From Virgibacillus sp. SK37 (lineage in GTDB: Bacteria; Bacillota; Bacilli; Bacillales; Amphibacillaceae): DNA of 64,000 nucleotides. Made by a program: the position numbers and the translations under genes. Location: NCBI RefSeq assembly GCF_000725285.1, contig NZ_CP007161.1:605911-669910 (forward strand), read 5' to 3'. How positions within the stretch are numbered: the first letter of the stretch is position 1; each line of letters begins with the position of its first letter. The notes beneath the pieces are model-generated. The model was not told the DNA's origin. It saw nothing but the letters and a program-made list of their open reading frames with translations, and searched no databases. Positions 8,507 through 16,583 of the stretch are shown in pieces.

Positions 8507-10051
8507 ATGGCGAGAGGTTCCTTTTTCAGTAAAAAAAAGAAAAAAGATTCTCTAAATAAAAATAAAAAGAATTTTGACATAGCGATTGGTGAAGATTTAG
8601 AAAAAAACTTGGAAGATATTAAAACAATGCTCGACAGTCCGGATGATTTAATTGTACGTCAGGTCTCCAAGGACAATCATCTTTATGCCATTGTTTATAT
8701 TTCCGGCTTAGTTGAAATGGATTTTGTTCAAAATAATATACTAAAAAACCTACAAACCAATACAAGAGAGTTTCCTGATAAAGCAAACAGCCTCTTAGAT
8801 CTTTTTTATCAGGAAATGATTGCTATTACAGAGATTAAGAAGGCTAAAAGCCTTGATAACATTTCTTATGCTATATTGTCTGGGAATTCAGTTTTATTTG
8901 TTGATGGAATAGATTCCGTTTTAATCATGGGGACTGCCGGAGGGGAAAAGCGCAAAATTCAAGAACCGATTTCCGAGTCCTTAATACGTGGGCCAAGAGA
9001 AGGGTTTGTAGAGAGTATTAACACAAATACAGTGATACTTCGACGCTACCTGCGCGATCCTAACTTGCGATTCAAAACATATGAAACAGGTCGGCGTTCG
9101 AAGCAAAAACTTGTGTTGTCATATGTTACAGGTATTGTTAATCCGGAAATTGTTAAGGAAGTTAATCGCAGATTGGAAACCATTGACCTTGATACTCTTC
9201 CAGAATCCGGCTATGTAGAACAATGGATTGAAGATAGCTTCCTGTCACCTTTCCCGCAATTATTGAACACGGAAAGACCGGATAAAGTAGCGGCAGCCCT
9301 TAACCAAGGAAAGGTAGCTATATTGTTGGATGGAACCCCTTTTGTTCTGATTGCTCCTGTGACATTAAGTGATACGTTACAGTCGCCAGAGGATTATTAT
9401 GAACGTTGGTCTGTTAGTTCACTCATACGTATTTTACGTTTTTTTGGGGTGTCTATTTCTTTGTTTTTACCTGCGTTATATATTGCACTGGTTTCTTATC
9501 AGCCTGGAATGATTCCGACAAAGCTTACTTTCTCTATCGCAGCCACAAGGGAAGGAGTACCATTTCCAGCTGTAATTGAGGCGATTGCAATGGGAGTAAC
9601 GATGGAATTACTACGTGAGGCAGGCGCAAGGCTTCCGCAATCCATTGGGCAAACAATTGGAATAGTTGGAGGCTTGGTCATTGGTGAAGCGGCAGTTCAA
9701 GCAGGGGTTGTCAGTCCCATTATGGTAATTGTAGTAGCACTTACGGCCATCGCTTCATTTACTTACCCCAGTTATAGTACGGCAATTGCTTTTCGGGTTA
9801 TCCGATTTGGTTTGATGGTGGCAGCGGGTATTTTTGGTCTCTATGGAATAATTCTTTTTTATATCGGTATTATGATTCATATGGTCAATCTGAAAAGCTT
9901 CGGCATTCCCTATTCGACGCCTTTTACCCCATCTTTTATGGATGACTTTAAGGATTTGGTTATTCGGGCGCCGATTACGATGTTAAAGAAACGACCGCTG
10001 TATATGAAGCCAAAGGATGAGATTCGAATAGATAAGGAGGGAGAGGAGTGA
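8507..10051 (+). CDS. Spore germination receptor A subunit (GerA family)
   Basis: A subunit of 514 residues. Hydrophilic Lys-rich N-terminus (SKKKKKDS), then the GerA N-terminal domain (SPDDLIVRQVS, LVEMDFV, TAGGEKRKIQEPISESLIRGPREGF) and a C-terminal membrane region of about five helices containing PLYMKPKDE near the end. The PRE/GPREGF motif is a family landmark. It assembles with the B and C subunits in the inner spore membrane to respond to nutrients. GGAGGTGATAAC immediately precedes the ATG; the stop overlaps the next start by four bases. Which of the GerA/GerB/GerK paralogues it corresponds to cannot be decided. Confidence 0.92.
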   Translation: MARGSFFSKKKKKDSLNKNKKNFDIAIGEDLEKNLEDIKTMLDSPDDLIVRQVSKDNHLYAIVYISGLVEMDFVQNNILKNLQTNTREFPDKANSLLDLFYQEMIAITEIKKAKSLDNISYAILSGNSVLFVDGIDSVLIMGTAGGEKRKIQEPISESLIRGPREGFVESINTNTVILRRYLRDPNLRFKTYETGRRSKQKLVLSYVTGIVNPEIVKEVNRRLETIDLDTLPESGYVEQWIEDSFLSPFPQLLNTERPDKVAAALNQGKVAILLDGTPFVLIAPVTLSDTLQSPEDYYERWSVSSLIRILRFFGVSISLFLPALYIALVSYQPGMIPTKLTFSIAATREGVPFPAVIEAIAMGVTMELLREAGARLPQSIGQTIGIVGGLVIGEAAVQAGVVSPIMVIVVALTAIASFTYPSYSTAIAFRVIRFGLMVAAGIFGLYGIILFYIGIMIHMVNLKSFGIPYSTPFTPSFMDDFKDLVIRAPITMLKKRPLYMKPKDEIRIDKEGEE

Positions 10052-11160
10052 AAGACTTTAAATATGCTGACGAAAAAATAAGTCACAGGGAAATCATGAT
10101 TTCTGTCCCTGCTGTAGCTATAGCTGTTGGAATTCTTATTGTACCAAGTAGCATAGCCAGTGTAACGGTCTCCTCTGACGGGTGGGTTTCTTTGCTGGCG
10201 GCAGGTATGATCTCTATTTTTATTGCATGGCTTATAGCAAGACTGGCAGCACACTTTCCTCAACAAAGCTTTTTTTCTTACGCTTCCTCCCTTGTTTCAA
10301 AACCAGGTGCTATTATTCTTTGTTTACTATTCGCTGCTAATGGAATCCTAATTACTGCATACGAAGTAAAACAACTTGCAAATACCTCACATCAATACCT
10401 TTTTGACCGTACCCCAGAAGAAGTGGTAGGATTAGCATTTTTGCTTATAGTTATTTACGCCGTTTCGGGCTCACGTGCAGGGCTTATTAGGTTGAATATT
10501 ATGTTTTTTCCAATCATTTTTGCTATCTCTTTTCTCTTAATAATCTTTTCATTAAAACTTGTAAAATTAGATAATGTGCTTCCGGTTTTTCAAACAGATT
10601 TAAATGGTTATTTATTAGGATTTAAAGAGAGTATGTTTATCTATGTCGGCTACTGTATGTTGTTTTTCTATACAGCTTTTGTAAGGAAACCAGAAAAAGC
10701 CCCGAAAGCTGCCGCACTTGGTATGTCCATGGCAGTTGCACTATATATGCTTTTGTTTTTATGCTGTGTTTTTGTATTTGGAAATTTAGCTACTGCAAAT
10801 TTGGTGGTACCGACAATTGAACTGGCCAAAACGGTAGAGATACCTGGAGGGTTTTTCGAAAGATTTGAACTACCCCTTTTCACCATATGGGTGATGGCTA
10901 TATTTAACACTGCAGCTATATTACTTGATATATCTGTCTTGGCAATAAGTTATGTGTTTCCGAATTTACAAAAAAAGAAGATTCTATTCATTCTTTCACC
11001 ACTAGTTTTCTTTATTAGTGAATTGCCGAAAAATATTAAGGAAATCTCTCAATTGGCAACAGCAATAAGCCTTTACAGTGTTCTATTAAGTGTTAGCACA
11101 GTTGTCTTACTATTTGTAATGGTTAAGCTTAAAGGGGTGGGAAAGCATGCGAAAAAGTAA
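10048..11160 (+). CDS. Spore germination receptor B subunit (GerAB family permease-like)
   Basis: Integral membrane protein of 370 residues with ten predicted helices, related to amino-acid/polyamine transporters (APC superfamily). In GerAB homologues this subunit binds the germinant. Starts with GTG four bases before the end of the A-subunit gene (GTGA overlap), after AAGGAGGGAG. The opening ISHREIMISVPAVAIAVGILIVP is typical. Its stop overlaps the start of the C subunit. Likely transcribed in the forespore; I found no sigma-G promoter I would defend upstream of the operon. Confidence 0.92.
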   Translation: MKDFKYADEKISHREIMISVPAVAIAVGILIVPSSIASVTVSSDGWVSLLAAGMISIFIAWLIARLAAHFPQQSFFSYASSLVSKPGAIILCLLFAANGILITAYEVKQLANTSHQYLFDRTPEEVVGLAFLLIVIYAVSGSRAGLIRLNIMFFPIIFAISFLLIIFSLKLVKLDNVLPVFQTDLNGYLLGFKESMFIYVGYCMLFFYTAFVRKPEKAPKAAALGMSMAVALYMLLFLCCVFVFGNLATANLVVPTIELAKTVEIPGGFFERFELPLFTIWVMAIFNTAAILLDISVLAISYVFPNLQKKKILFILSPLVFFISELPKNIKEISQLATAISLYSVLLSVSTVVLLFVMVKLKGVGKHAKK

Positions 11161-12334
11161 GATACTTTTTATTTACGTTTATTCTTTACTAAGCATGTGT
11201 TTTTTAGCAGGTTGTTGGGATCAAGTTGAATTAGAAGAGAGGGGTTTTGTTATAGGTTCTGCCATTGATTTGAAGGAACAGGATAGGAATGGAAATTATC
11301 AATTAACATTTACAAATCAAATTGTTATCCCTTCAGGACTTGGTATGGAAAGCGGAAGTAGTGGAGGAGAAACAGAATCTTATACCAACGTATCTGCAAG
11401 TGGGGAAAGCATTTTTGATATTAACCGGAATATGGCTAAACTAACGAGTCGTACTCCTTATTATCAGCATACGAAACTAGTGGTGGTTTCCGAGGATGTT
11501 GTTCAGGAGCCCTATTTATTCAAGGATGTTATGGATTACTTTATTCGTGAACAGGAGATGCGTCGGGGAATAAGAATTTTAATAGCAAAGGGTGAAGCCA
11601 AAAAGATTCTTAATGTGGAGCCAGTCAATGAAAAAATCCCCACTCTTTATATCGATTCCTTGTTAAGCAATACATATAATAATGCGGAGATGATAGAGGC
11701 TACTAAACTTGATGATATGCAAGCAAATTTTTTATATGATTTAAGCTATGTTGTTCCACTCGTTACCGCTGATGACAACAAAGTTCGTTATGATGGGGTA
11801 GCCCTGTTTAAAGCTCATAATAATCAAATGGCGGGAGCATTGAAAGGTGAAGCACTAATGGGGTTAAATCTTATTACAGGCAATGTAAAAGGTGGGAGCA
11901 TAAAAATTGAAATGAACGGAAAGAAAACAGCCATTGAAATATTGGAAGTGAAGAAAAAAGTTAAGATAGACATAAATAATAAGGATAATATTATGTTTAC
12001 TGTTGATATAAAACTGAACACAGCTGTTGCAGAGTCATTCGGACAGATGCAGTTTTCTAAAAAGGACAATTTGGAGAAATTAAAAAAGACAGTGGAAGAA
12101 AAAACAGAGGAAATAACAAATAATACAGTAGAAGCACTCCAGCATGATTACGGCGTAGACGTTCTGCGGTTCTCCAACCTTCTTTACCAGCGTCATTATG
12201 ATTTCTGGCAGACAATTAGGGATGACTGGGATGATGGAGAAAAGTATTTCTCAAAAAGCAAAGTGAAAATAAATGTGGAAGCAGTTTTAGAAGGTACCGG
12301 TGTGAAAGATCAGACAAAGAAAGGGGAGGTATAA
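11147..12334 (+). CDS. Spore germination receptor C subunit (GerAC family lipoprotein)
   Basis: Lipoprotein of 395 residues: positively charged start (MRKSK), hydrophobic stretch and lipobox LAGC with lipidated Cys23, followed by the family signature CWDQVELEERGFVIGSAID. The C-terminal GerAC domain includes DYGVDVLRF and the HYDFWQTIRDDWDD segment. It sits on the outer face of the inner spore membrane as part of the germinant receptor. Overlaps the B subunit by 14 bases and is followed five bases later by a very small membrane-protein gene. Confidence 0.92.
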   Translation: MRKSKILFIYVYSLLSMCFLAGCWDQVELEERGFVIGSAIDLKEQDRNGNYQLTFTNQIVIPSGLGMESGSSGGETESYTNVSASGESIFDINRNMAKLTSRTPYYQHTKLVVVSEDVVQEPYLFKDVMDYFIREQEMRRGIRILIAKGEAKKILNVEPVNEKIPTLYIDSLLSNTYNNAEMIEATKLDDMQANFLYDLSYVVPLVTADDNKVRYDGVALFKAHNNQMAGALKGEALMGLNLITGNVKGGSIKIEMNGKKTAIEILEVKKKVKIDINNKDNIMFTVDIKLNTAVAESFGQMQFSKKDNLEKLKKTVEEKTEEITNNTVEALQHDYGVDVLRFSNLLYQRHYDFWQTIRDDWDDGEKYFSKSKVKINVEAVLEGTGVKDQTKKGEV

Positions 12335-12339
12335 CAGCC

Positions 12340-12480
12340 ATGTGGGATTTTATTATGGAACACCTACCCTCCTTCAATGTTTGGCTATGTACACTATTAG
12401 CTTTTCTCATTCCTTATTCGATTAGCAAAATAAATGAAAAATTGCACAAGTATGGAGACCCTCCTTGGAAAAAAGAGTAA
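12340..12480 (+). CDS. Small membrane protein (46 aa) at the end of the ger operon, possible receptor D subunit
   Basis: Too short for routine calling. ATG follows GGGGAGGT by 9 bases, directly after the C-subunit stop. The 46 residues begin MWDFIMEHLPSF, have one hydrophobic helix (about residues 14-30, NVWLCTLLAFLIPYSI) and end in a charged PPWKKE tail. Small D subunits encoded with GerA-type receptors are known in several bacilli (for example GerKD), though those have two membrane helices. Position, coupling and topology make a D-like modulator plausible; sequence homology was not established. Confidence 0.7.
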   Translation: MWDFIMEHLPSFNVWLCTLLAFLIPYSISKINEKLHKYGDPPWKKE

Positions 12481-12558
12481 CAAGTTAGATCTATTCTCTC
12501 CTCTTTGGAATGTAGTTCATGCAATGGTACACTGGATAAAAAGAAGAGGAGCAGAAAT

Positions 12559-14055
12559 ATGAAGCTGGATACATATGTCAAATTAGATGCAACAGATTTA
12601 GCAGAGCTAATGAAGAGTAAGGAAATGAAGCCGTCCGAGTTGGTGGAATTAAGCTTTCAACAATTGGAAAAGGTAAATCCCGTTCTGAATGCCGTGGTCC
12701 ATGAGCGAAAAGCGAAGGCACTGAAAGAGGCGGATGAAATTCAAGTGGATCAGGGACCATTCGCTGGTGTTCCGTTATTATTAAAAAATATTTCGCAGCA
12801 CGTAAAGGGGGAGCTGTTAACCTCTGGATCAAAATTATTACAACAGTCCATTTCCAAGCATGATTCCAATTTAGTTGGAAAAATGAGGGAAGCTGGTTTT
12901 CTATTTATCGGTCACACCAATACACCGGAGTTTGGTCTGAAAAATATTTCAGAACCGGAACTCTATGGTCCAAGTAGAAATCCGTGGAATACAGAGCATT
13001 CTCCAGGAGGATCCAGTGGCGGTTCGGCAGCCGCTATTGCTGCAGGAATTGTACCACTTGCTGGAGCTAGTGATGGTGGTGGTTCTATTCGTATTCCAGC
13101 CTCTTTTACTGGGTTGTTTGGGTTGAAACCCACTCGTGGGCGCACACCTGTCGGGCCAGGCATTGGCAGACAGTGGCAAGGGGCTTCCATTGATTTTGTT
13201 TTAAGTAAAACGGTTAGAGACAGTGCAGCTATGCTGGATCTGCTTCAGGTCGTTCAGCCAGAGGCAGCCTTCCATACACCACTCTTTGAAGGAAGTTACA
13301 AGCAAGCGATCACGGAAGCCTTTCCTTCTCCATTGCGCATTGCATTTACTACTAAATCACCTGTAGGAACGCCTGTTTCTGACGAGGCTAAAGAGGCGGT
13401 TAGGAAAACAGTGAAATGGCTGAAAGAGCAAGGACATGTTGTAGAAGAAAAAGCTAATAATGTAGATGGTATAGAATTAATGAGAAACTACTATTTAATG
13501 AATAGCGGGGAAATTGCTTCTCTTGCCAATCAGCTTGAGAAGGCTACAGGCAGAATGTTGAAGCCAGAGGATGTAGAAATTGAAACATGGTTATTAAATG
13601 AAGCTGGAAAATCAGTTACGGCAGCGGAATATGCTGCAAGTCTAGCTGCCTGGGATCAAGCTGCTGCTCTGATGGCAGAATTTCATCAGATGTATGATTT
13701 TTATATCACTCCAGCAACAGCTTATGCTGCTCCAAAGGTAGGAGAATTAACTCATACACAAGAAAGCCAAGCACGATTAAGAGAAGATGTACAACGTTTG
13801 GATAAAAAAGGACAGCAGGAGCTTATTTATGATATGTTCCTTCCGAGTCTTACCTATACACCATTTACACAATTAGCCAACTTGACCGGACAGCCGGCTA
13901 TGTCGGTTCCATTACATCAAACGTTGGATGGACTTCCTTTAGGTGTCCAAGTAATGGCTTCAAAAGGAAGAGAGGATATGCTCTTAAAGCTAGCATACCA
14001 ACTAGAGCAAGATAAATTATGGAGAGGATTGAATGATAACCCCTATTTTGAATAG
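12559..14055 (+). CDS. Amidase-signature family hydrolase
   Basis: Amidase of 498 residues starting at an ATG 7 bases after AGGAG (an upstream in-frame TTG has no ribosome site). The amidase signature is complete: Lys76 in PLLLKN, cis-Ser152 in [10 protein letters not shown] and nucleophile Ser176 in DGGGSIRIP, with the 24-residue spacing between serines seen in GatA. It is a stand-alone paralogue of GatA, which is also in this window. Substrate unknown. The preceding ger operon has no clear terminator, so some read-through is possible. A short GAAGG/CCTTC inverted repeat after the stop lacks a T-run. Confidence 0.88.
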   Translation: MKLDTYVKLDATDLAELMKSKEMKPSELVELSFQQLEKVNPVLNAVVHERKAKALKEADEIQVDQGPFAGVPLLLKNISQHVKGELLTSGSKLLQQSISKHDSNLVGKMREAGFLFIGHTNTPEFGLKNISEPELYGPSRNPWNTEHSPGGSSGGSAAAIAAGIVPLAGASDGGGSIRIPASFTGLFGLKPTRGRTPVGPGIGRQWQGASIDFVLSKTVRDSAAMLDLLQVVQPEAAFHTPLFEGSYKQAITEAFPSPLRIAFTTKSPVGTPVSDEAKEAVRKTVKWLKEQGHVVEEKANNVDGIELMRNYYLMNSGEIASLANQLEKATGRMLKPEDVEIETWLLNEAGKSVTAAEYAASLAAWDQAAALMAEFHQMYDFYITPATAYAAPKVGELTHTQESQARLREDVQRLDKKGQQELIYDMFLPSLTYTPFTQLANLTGQPAMSVPLHQTLDGLPLGVQVMASKGREDMLLKLAYQLEQDKLWRGLNDNPYFE

Positions 14056-14165
14056 AAGAAGGTAAAACCTTCAGTCTAGTAACTATTTTCCCTATGGGCA
14101 ATCTTATGAATACTTTCACTAGTAGCACTTCTTATTTAACCATTTAAATTAATAAGAAACCCCTA

Positions 14166-14212
14166 TATAATGAAATTTGGATATGTATCGAGATAATAAT
14201 CAGAATATTATC
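14166..14212 (+). promoter_or_regulatory. Promoter and possible operator for the AbgT-family transporter
   Basis: A perfect -10 box TATAAT (14166-14171), with a poor -35 (TTTAAA) 17 bases upstream, is followed by the imperfect palindrome GATAATAATCAGAATATTATC (14192-14212; 7-bp arms GATAATA/TATTATC) between the likely start site and the ribosome site. The palindrome could be an operator; no regulator is known. Confidence 0.4.
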
Positions 14213-14236
14213 GATAATATAGGAAGGGGTTTCTTT

Positions 14237-15763
14237 ATGGTGAAAGAAAGGAAAGGCATTTTTCAACGTTTCCTGGATATGATTGAAACATTAGGTAATA
14301 AACTGCCTCATCCAATTACGTTGTTTGCCATTTTGGCATTATTGGTTGTGTTATTATCTGCATTGCTTTCTCCACTTGGAATTAGTGTAGAACATCCAGG
14401 CAAAGAGGGAGAAATGGTTGAAATAAACAACCTGTTAAGTTCGGAAGGTATTCAATACATATTTACGAGTATGACAGATAACTTTATTGGATTTGCGCCG
14501 CTTGGTGTAGTTCTTGTAACGATGCTTGGAATTGGTGTAGCTGAAAGAACAGGGCTCATTAGCGCGCTATTGCGAGGATTTGTATTGTCAGTTCCTAAAC
14601 GTTTTATTACAGCCGGCCTGGTGTTCGCAGGTATTATGTCCAGTGTCGCTTCTGATGCAGGATATGTAGTGCTGCCACCACTAGGTGCTTTAATTTTCGT
14701 AGCACTTGGCCGCCATCCATTAGCAGGTTTGGCAGCAGCATTTGCTGGGGTTTCTGCCGGTTTTAGTGCCAACTTATTTCTATCCGCTACGGATGCTTTA
14801 CTAGGAGAATTAACGATTGCTGCTGCTTCTATTATTGACCCTGCATATGCAGAGGGCATGAATATAGCAATGAACTATTACTTCATTATTGTGTCTGTAT
14901 TCATCCTTACTTTTATTGGTGCATGGGTAACAGAGCGAGTGGTAGAACCTAGATTGGGAAAATATAAAGGAGAACAAAAAGAAGAATTAGAAGGTCTCCA
15001 ACCAATCGAGAAAAAAGGTTTACTTTGGGCAACATTATCACTTATTGTTGCACTGATTATCATGTCTTTCTTAATTGTGCCAGAGAATGCTCCAATGCGT
15101 GGCGATAACGGGGAAATTATACGATCACCGTTTATGAGCTCTCTTGTACCTATCATTGCAATTCTATTTTTCGTACCAGGTCTGGTGTATGGAAAAATCA
15201 CAAAAGTTATTCGTGATGATAAGGATGTAGCAAATCAATTATCAGATACAATGGCTTCCATGGGAATGTTTATTGTACTAGCGTTTACTGCAGGTCAATT
15301 TGTTGCATTCTTTAATGAATCACATATGGGCTTGGTGCTTGGTGTATATGGTGCCGAATTCCTTGATAGCATTAATTTGTCAGGGATTCCGCTCATCCTC
15401 GCCTTCGTTGTCATTACTGCCTTTATCAATTTGTTTATTGGTAGTGCTTCAGCAAAATGGGCGATGATGGCTCCGATTTTTGTACCAATCATGATGCAGC
15501 TGGGTTATTCTCCGGAACTGACCCAAATGGCTTATCGTGTTGCTGATTCAACAACAAATATAATCACACCATTAATGACATACTTTGCTATTATTATTGC
15601 ATTTGCACAGAAGTATGATAAGAAGATGGGAATTGGTACATTAATTTCTGTTATGTTACCATATTCTCTCTATTTCTTAATCGGCTGGACCATTGTATTG
15701 ATTGTCTGGATGCTATTCGGAATCGATCTTGGACCAGGATCGTCTATTCTATATAATGGCTAA
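14237..15763 (+). CDS. AbgT-family transporter
   Basis: Membrane transporter of 508 residues, the same length as E. coli AbgT. Start chosen at the ATG after AGGAAGGGG; an in-frame TTG 60 bases upstream lies in the leader. The opening FLDMIETLGNKLPHPITLF is characteristic of AbgT/YdaH. Also visible: TMLGIGVAERTGLISALLR, SSVASDAGYVVLPPLGAL, and FINLFIGSASAKWAMMAPIF near the end. E. coli AbgT imports p-aminobenzoyl-glutamate; other members export sulfonamides. Adjacency to an amidase is suggestive, because in E. coli abgT sits next to amidohydrolases that split p-aminobenzoyl-glutamate, but this amidase is from another family. A strong terminator follows. Confidence 0.88.
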   Translation: MVKERKGIFQRFLDMIETLGNKLPHPITLFAILALLVVLLSALLSPLGISVEHPGKEGEMVEINNLLSSEGIQYIFTSMTDNFIGFAPLGVVLVTMLGIGVAERTGLISALLRGFVLSVPKRFITAGLVFAGIMSSVASDAGYVVLPPLGALIFVALGRHPLAGLAAAFAGVSAGFSANLFLSATDALLGELTIAAASIIDPAYAEGMNIAMNYYFIIVSVFILTFIGAWVTERVVEPRLGKYKGEQKEELEGLQPIEKKGLLWATLSLIVALIIMSFLIVPENAPMRGDNGEIIRSPFMSSLVPIIAILFFVPGLVYGKITKVIRDDKDVANQLSDTMASMGMFIVLAFTAGQFVAFFNESHMGLVLGVYGAEFLDSINLSGIPLILAFVVITAFINLFIGSASAKWAMMAPIFVPIMMQLGYSPELTQMAYRVADSTTNIITPLMTYFAIIIAFAQKYDKKMGIGTLISVMLPYSLYFLIGWTIVLIVWMLFGIDLGPGSSILYNG

Positions 15764-15767
15764 ACGG

Positions 15768-15806
15768 AAAAAACACCACTCTATAATTCACAGAGTGGTG
15801 TTTTTT
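15768..15806 (+). terminator. Terminator of the AbgT-family gene
   Basis: Stem AACACCACTCT / AGAGTGGTGTT, flanked by AAAA on the left and TTTTTT on the right. It could work on both strands. Confidence 0.9.
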
Positions 15807-15855
15807 GTTCATTTCTTCCTACTTAACTGGTGAGTAGAGATGTATATCTTAATTT

Positions 15856-16110
15856 AGATAAACTCCGACGTAACTTGTGGTGGATGGAGTAATTCATTTT
15901 ACAGAGGAAGCACCCATTGATTTGCGTTTCAGGCGGACACTTTCCGCCGGCATGGCTTCAGCCGCTTCCTCCGCTGCGCTCCGTCCAGGGCTTCATCTCA
16001 TGCTATTCCGGCAGGAGTCGCGGGCCAACAGGACGTTGGTCATGCAATCGTTGCCACAGGACGTGGCGTTCTTAGATTGCCGCCTTCCACTCCAATCAAT
16101 TTGTATGAGC
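15856..16110 (+). repeat. Intergenic repeat, copy A, forward
   Basis: This gene-free stretch carries a GC-rich repeat shared with copy C at 27.4 kb. Common landmarks in order: head AGATAAACTCCGA, inverted terminus ATTGATT (15916-15922), core GCGGAC..TTTCCGCCGGCATGGC, TTCAGCCGCTTCCTCCGCT, CTCATGCTATTCCGGCAGGA, and inverted terminus CCACTCCAATCAAT (to 16100). The core is 185 bp here against 127 bp in copy C; the difference is a 58-bp hairpin module. Open frames inside lack ribosome sites and follow repeat structure, so I do not call them genes. Many Bacillaceae carry similar intergenic palindromes. Confidence 0.75.
16021..16079 (+). repeat. Double-hairpin module inserted in repeat copy A
   Basis: Two adjacent hairpins, GGCCAACAGGACGTTGGTC and GCCACAGGACGTGGC, each present ACAGGACGT across the apex. 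The module is absent from copy C at the equivalent point (GTCG / CCGC) and appears again, inverted and diverged, in repeat copy B at 16295-16348. There the second hairpin is GCGACAGGACGTCGC, so a base pair has changed on both sides of the stem. Confidence 0.7.
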
Positions 16111-16222
16111 TTTAAAGTCTCAAATGCGGAGCGGGCTTTTCACTTGTTTCTTGACAATGTAAAGCTACCTTATTACACCTAATACTAAATTCATTTATTG
16201 CTAAAAAGTAACTCTTAGCGTA

Positions 16223-16488
16223 GGAAAATACGGAGACTTCTGGGGGAGATGAGGCATAGGTGAGACCCCGGAATGCGTTATAGGGGCTGGAAGGCTAAAG
16301 TCGCGACGTCCTGTCGCAACGCCTTCATGGCCAACATCGTGTTGGCCCGAGGCTCATCAGCCGCCCCCGAAAAGCGCAGTGTTTTCCGTAGCGGTGGTAT
16401 AACCAAATTCAATATTTCAGTGAGCTTTCCAAATACAAAGTTATTTTTCATACATAACTGAAATATCACAAGTTAGTTCGGAGTTTAT
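16223..16488 (-). repeat. Intergenic repeat, copy B, reverse, with nested hairpin module
   Basis: Read on the minus strand, this begins with the same head as copies A and C (AAACTCCGAACTAAC, 16473-16487), then an AT-rich spacer with a long inverted repeat (ATATTTCAGT, 16412-16421, against ACTGAAATAT, 16457-16466), then a GC-rich core between GGAAAAC and GTATTTTCC termini containing GCGGCTGATGAGCCTC and GGGGTCTCACC. The double-hairpin module occupies 16295-16348. A and B face each other and could pair over most of the interval. No coding content is supported. Confidence 0.65.
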
Positions 16489-16530
16489 TTATAATCATTG
16501 AATAACCACAACATATATATTAGAACCTTT

Positions 16531-16555
16531 GTTTCAAATCAATAGGGAAGGGATA
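16531..16555 (+). promoter_or_regulatory. Sigma-B-like promoter for the Ntn-hydrolase-like gene
   Basis: GTTTCA, 13 bases, GGGATA resembles the general-stress sigma-B pattern (GTTTAA, 12-15 bases, GGGTAT). The expected start site falls just before the ribosome site AAGGAGGGTG of the gene at 16584. The presence of GsiB-type genes downstream is consistent. Confidence 0.45.
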
Positions 16556-16583
16556 CATATTTGGTAAGGAGGGTGAAATCAAA

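Noticed and set aside
14452-14859. 135-codon minus-strand frame opposite the AbgT-family gene
   Set aside because: Shadow frame; low-complexity Ala/Pro composition arises from the membrane helices on the other strand.
15877-16182. 101-codon frame in the intergenic region
   Set aside because: It lies in the GC-rich repeat, has no ribosome site, and the same sequence in copy C breaks the frame.
15856-16488. Insertion sequence
   Set aside because: Inverted termini exist, but there is no transposase or remnant of one, so it is listed only as a repeat.
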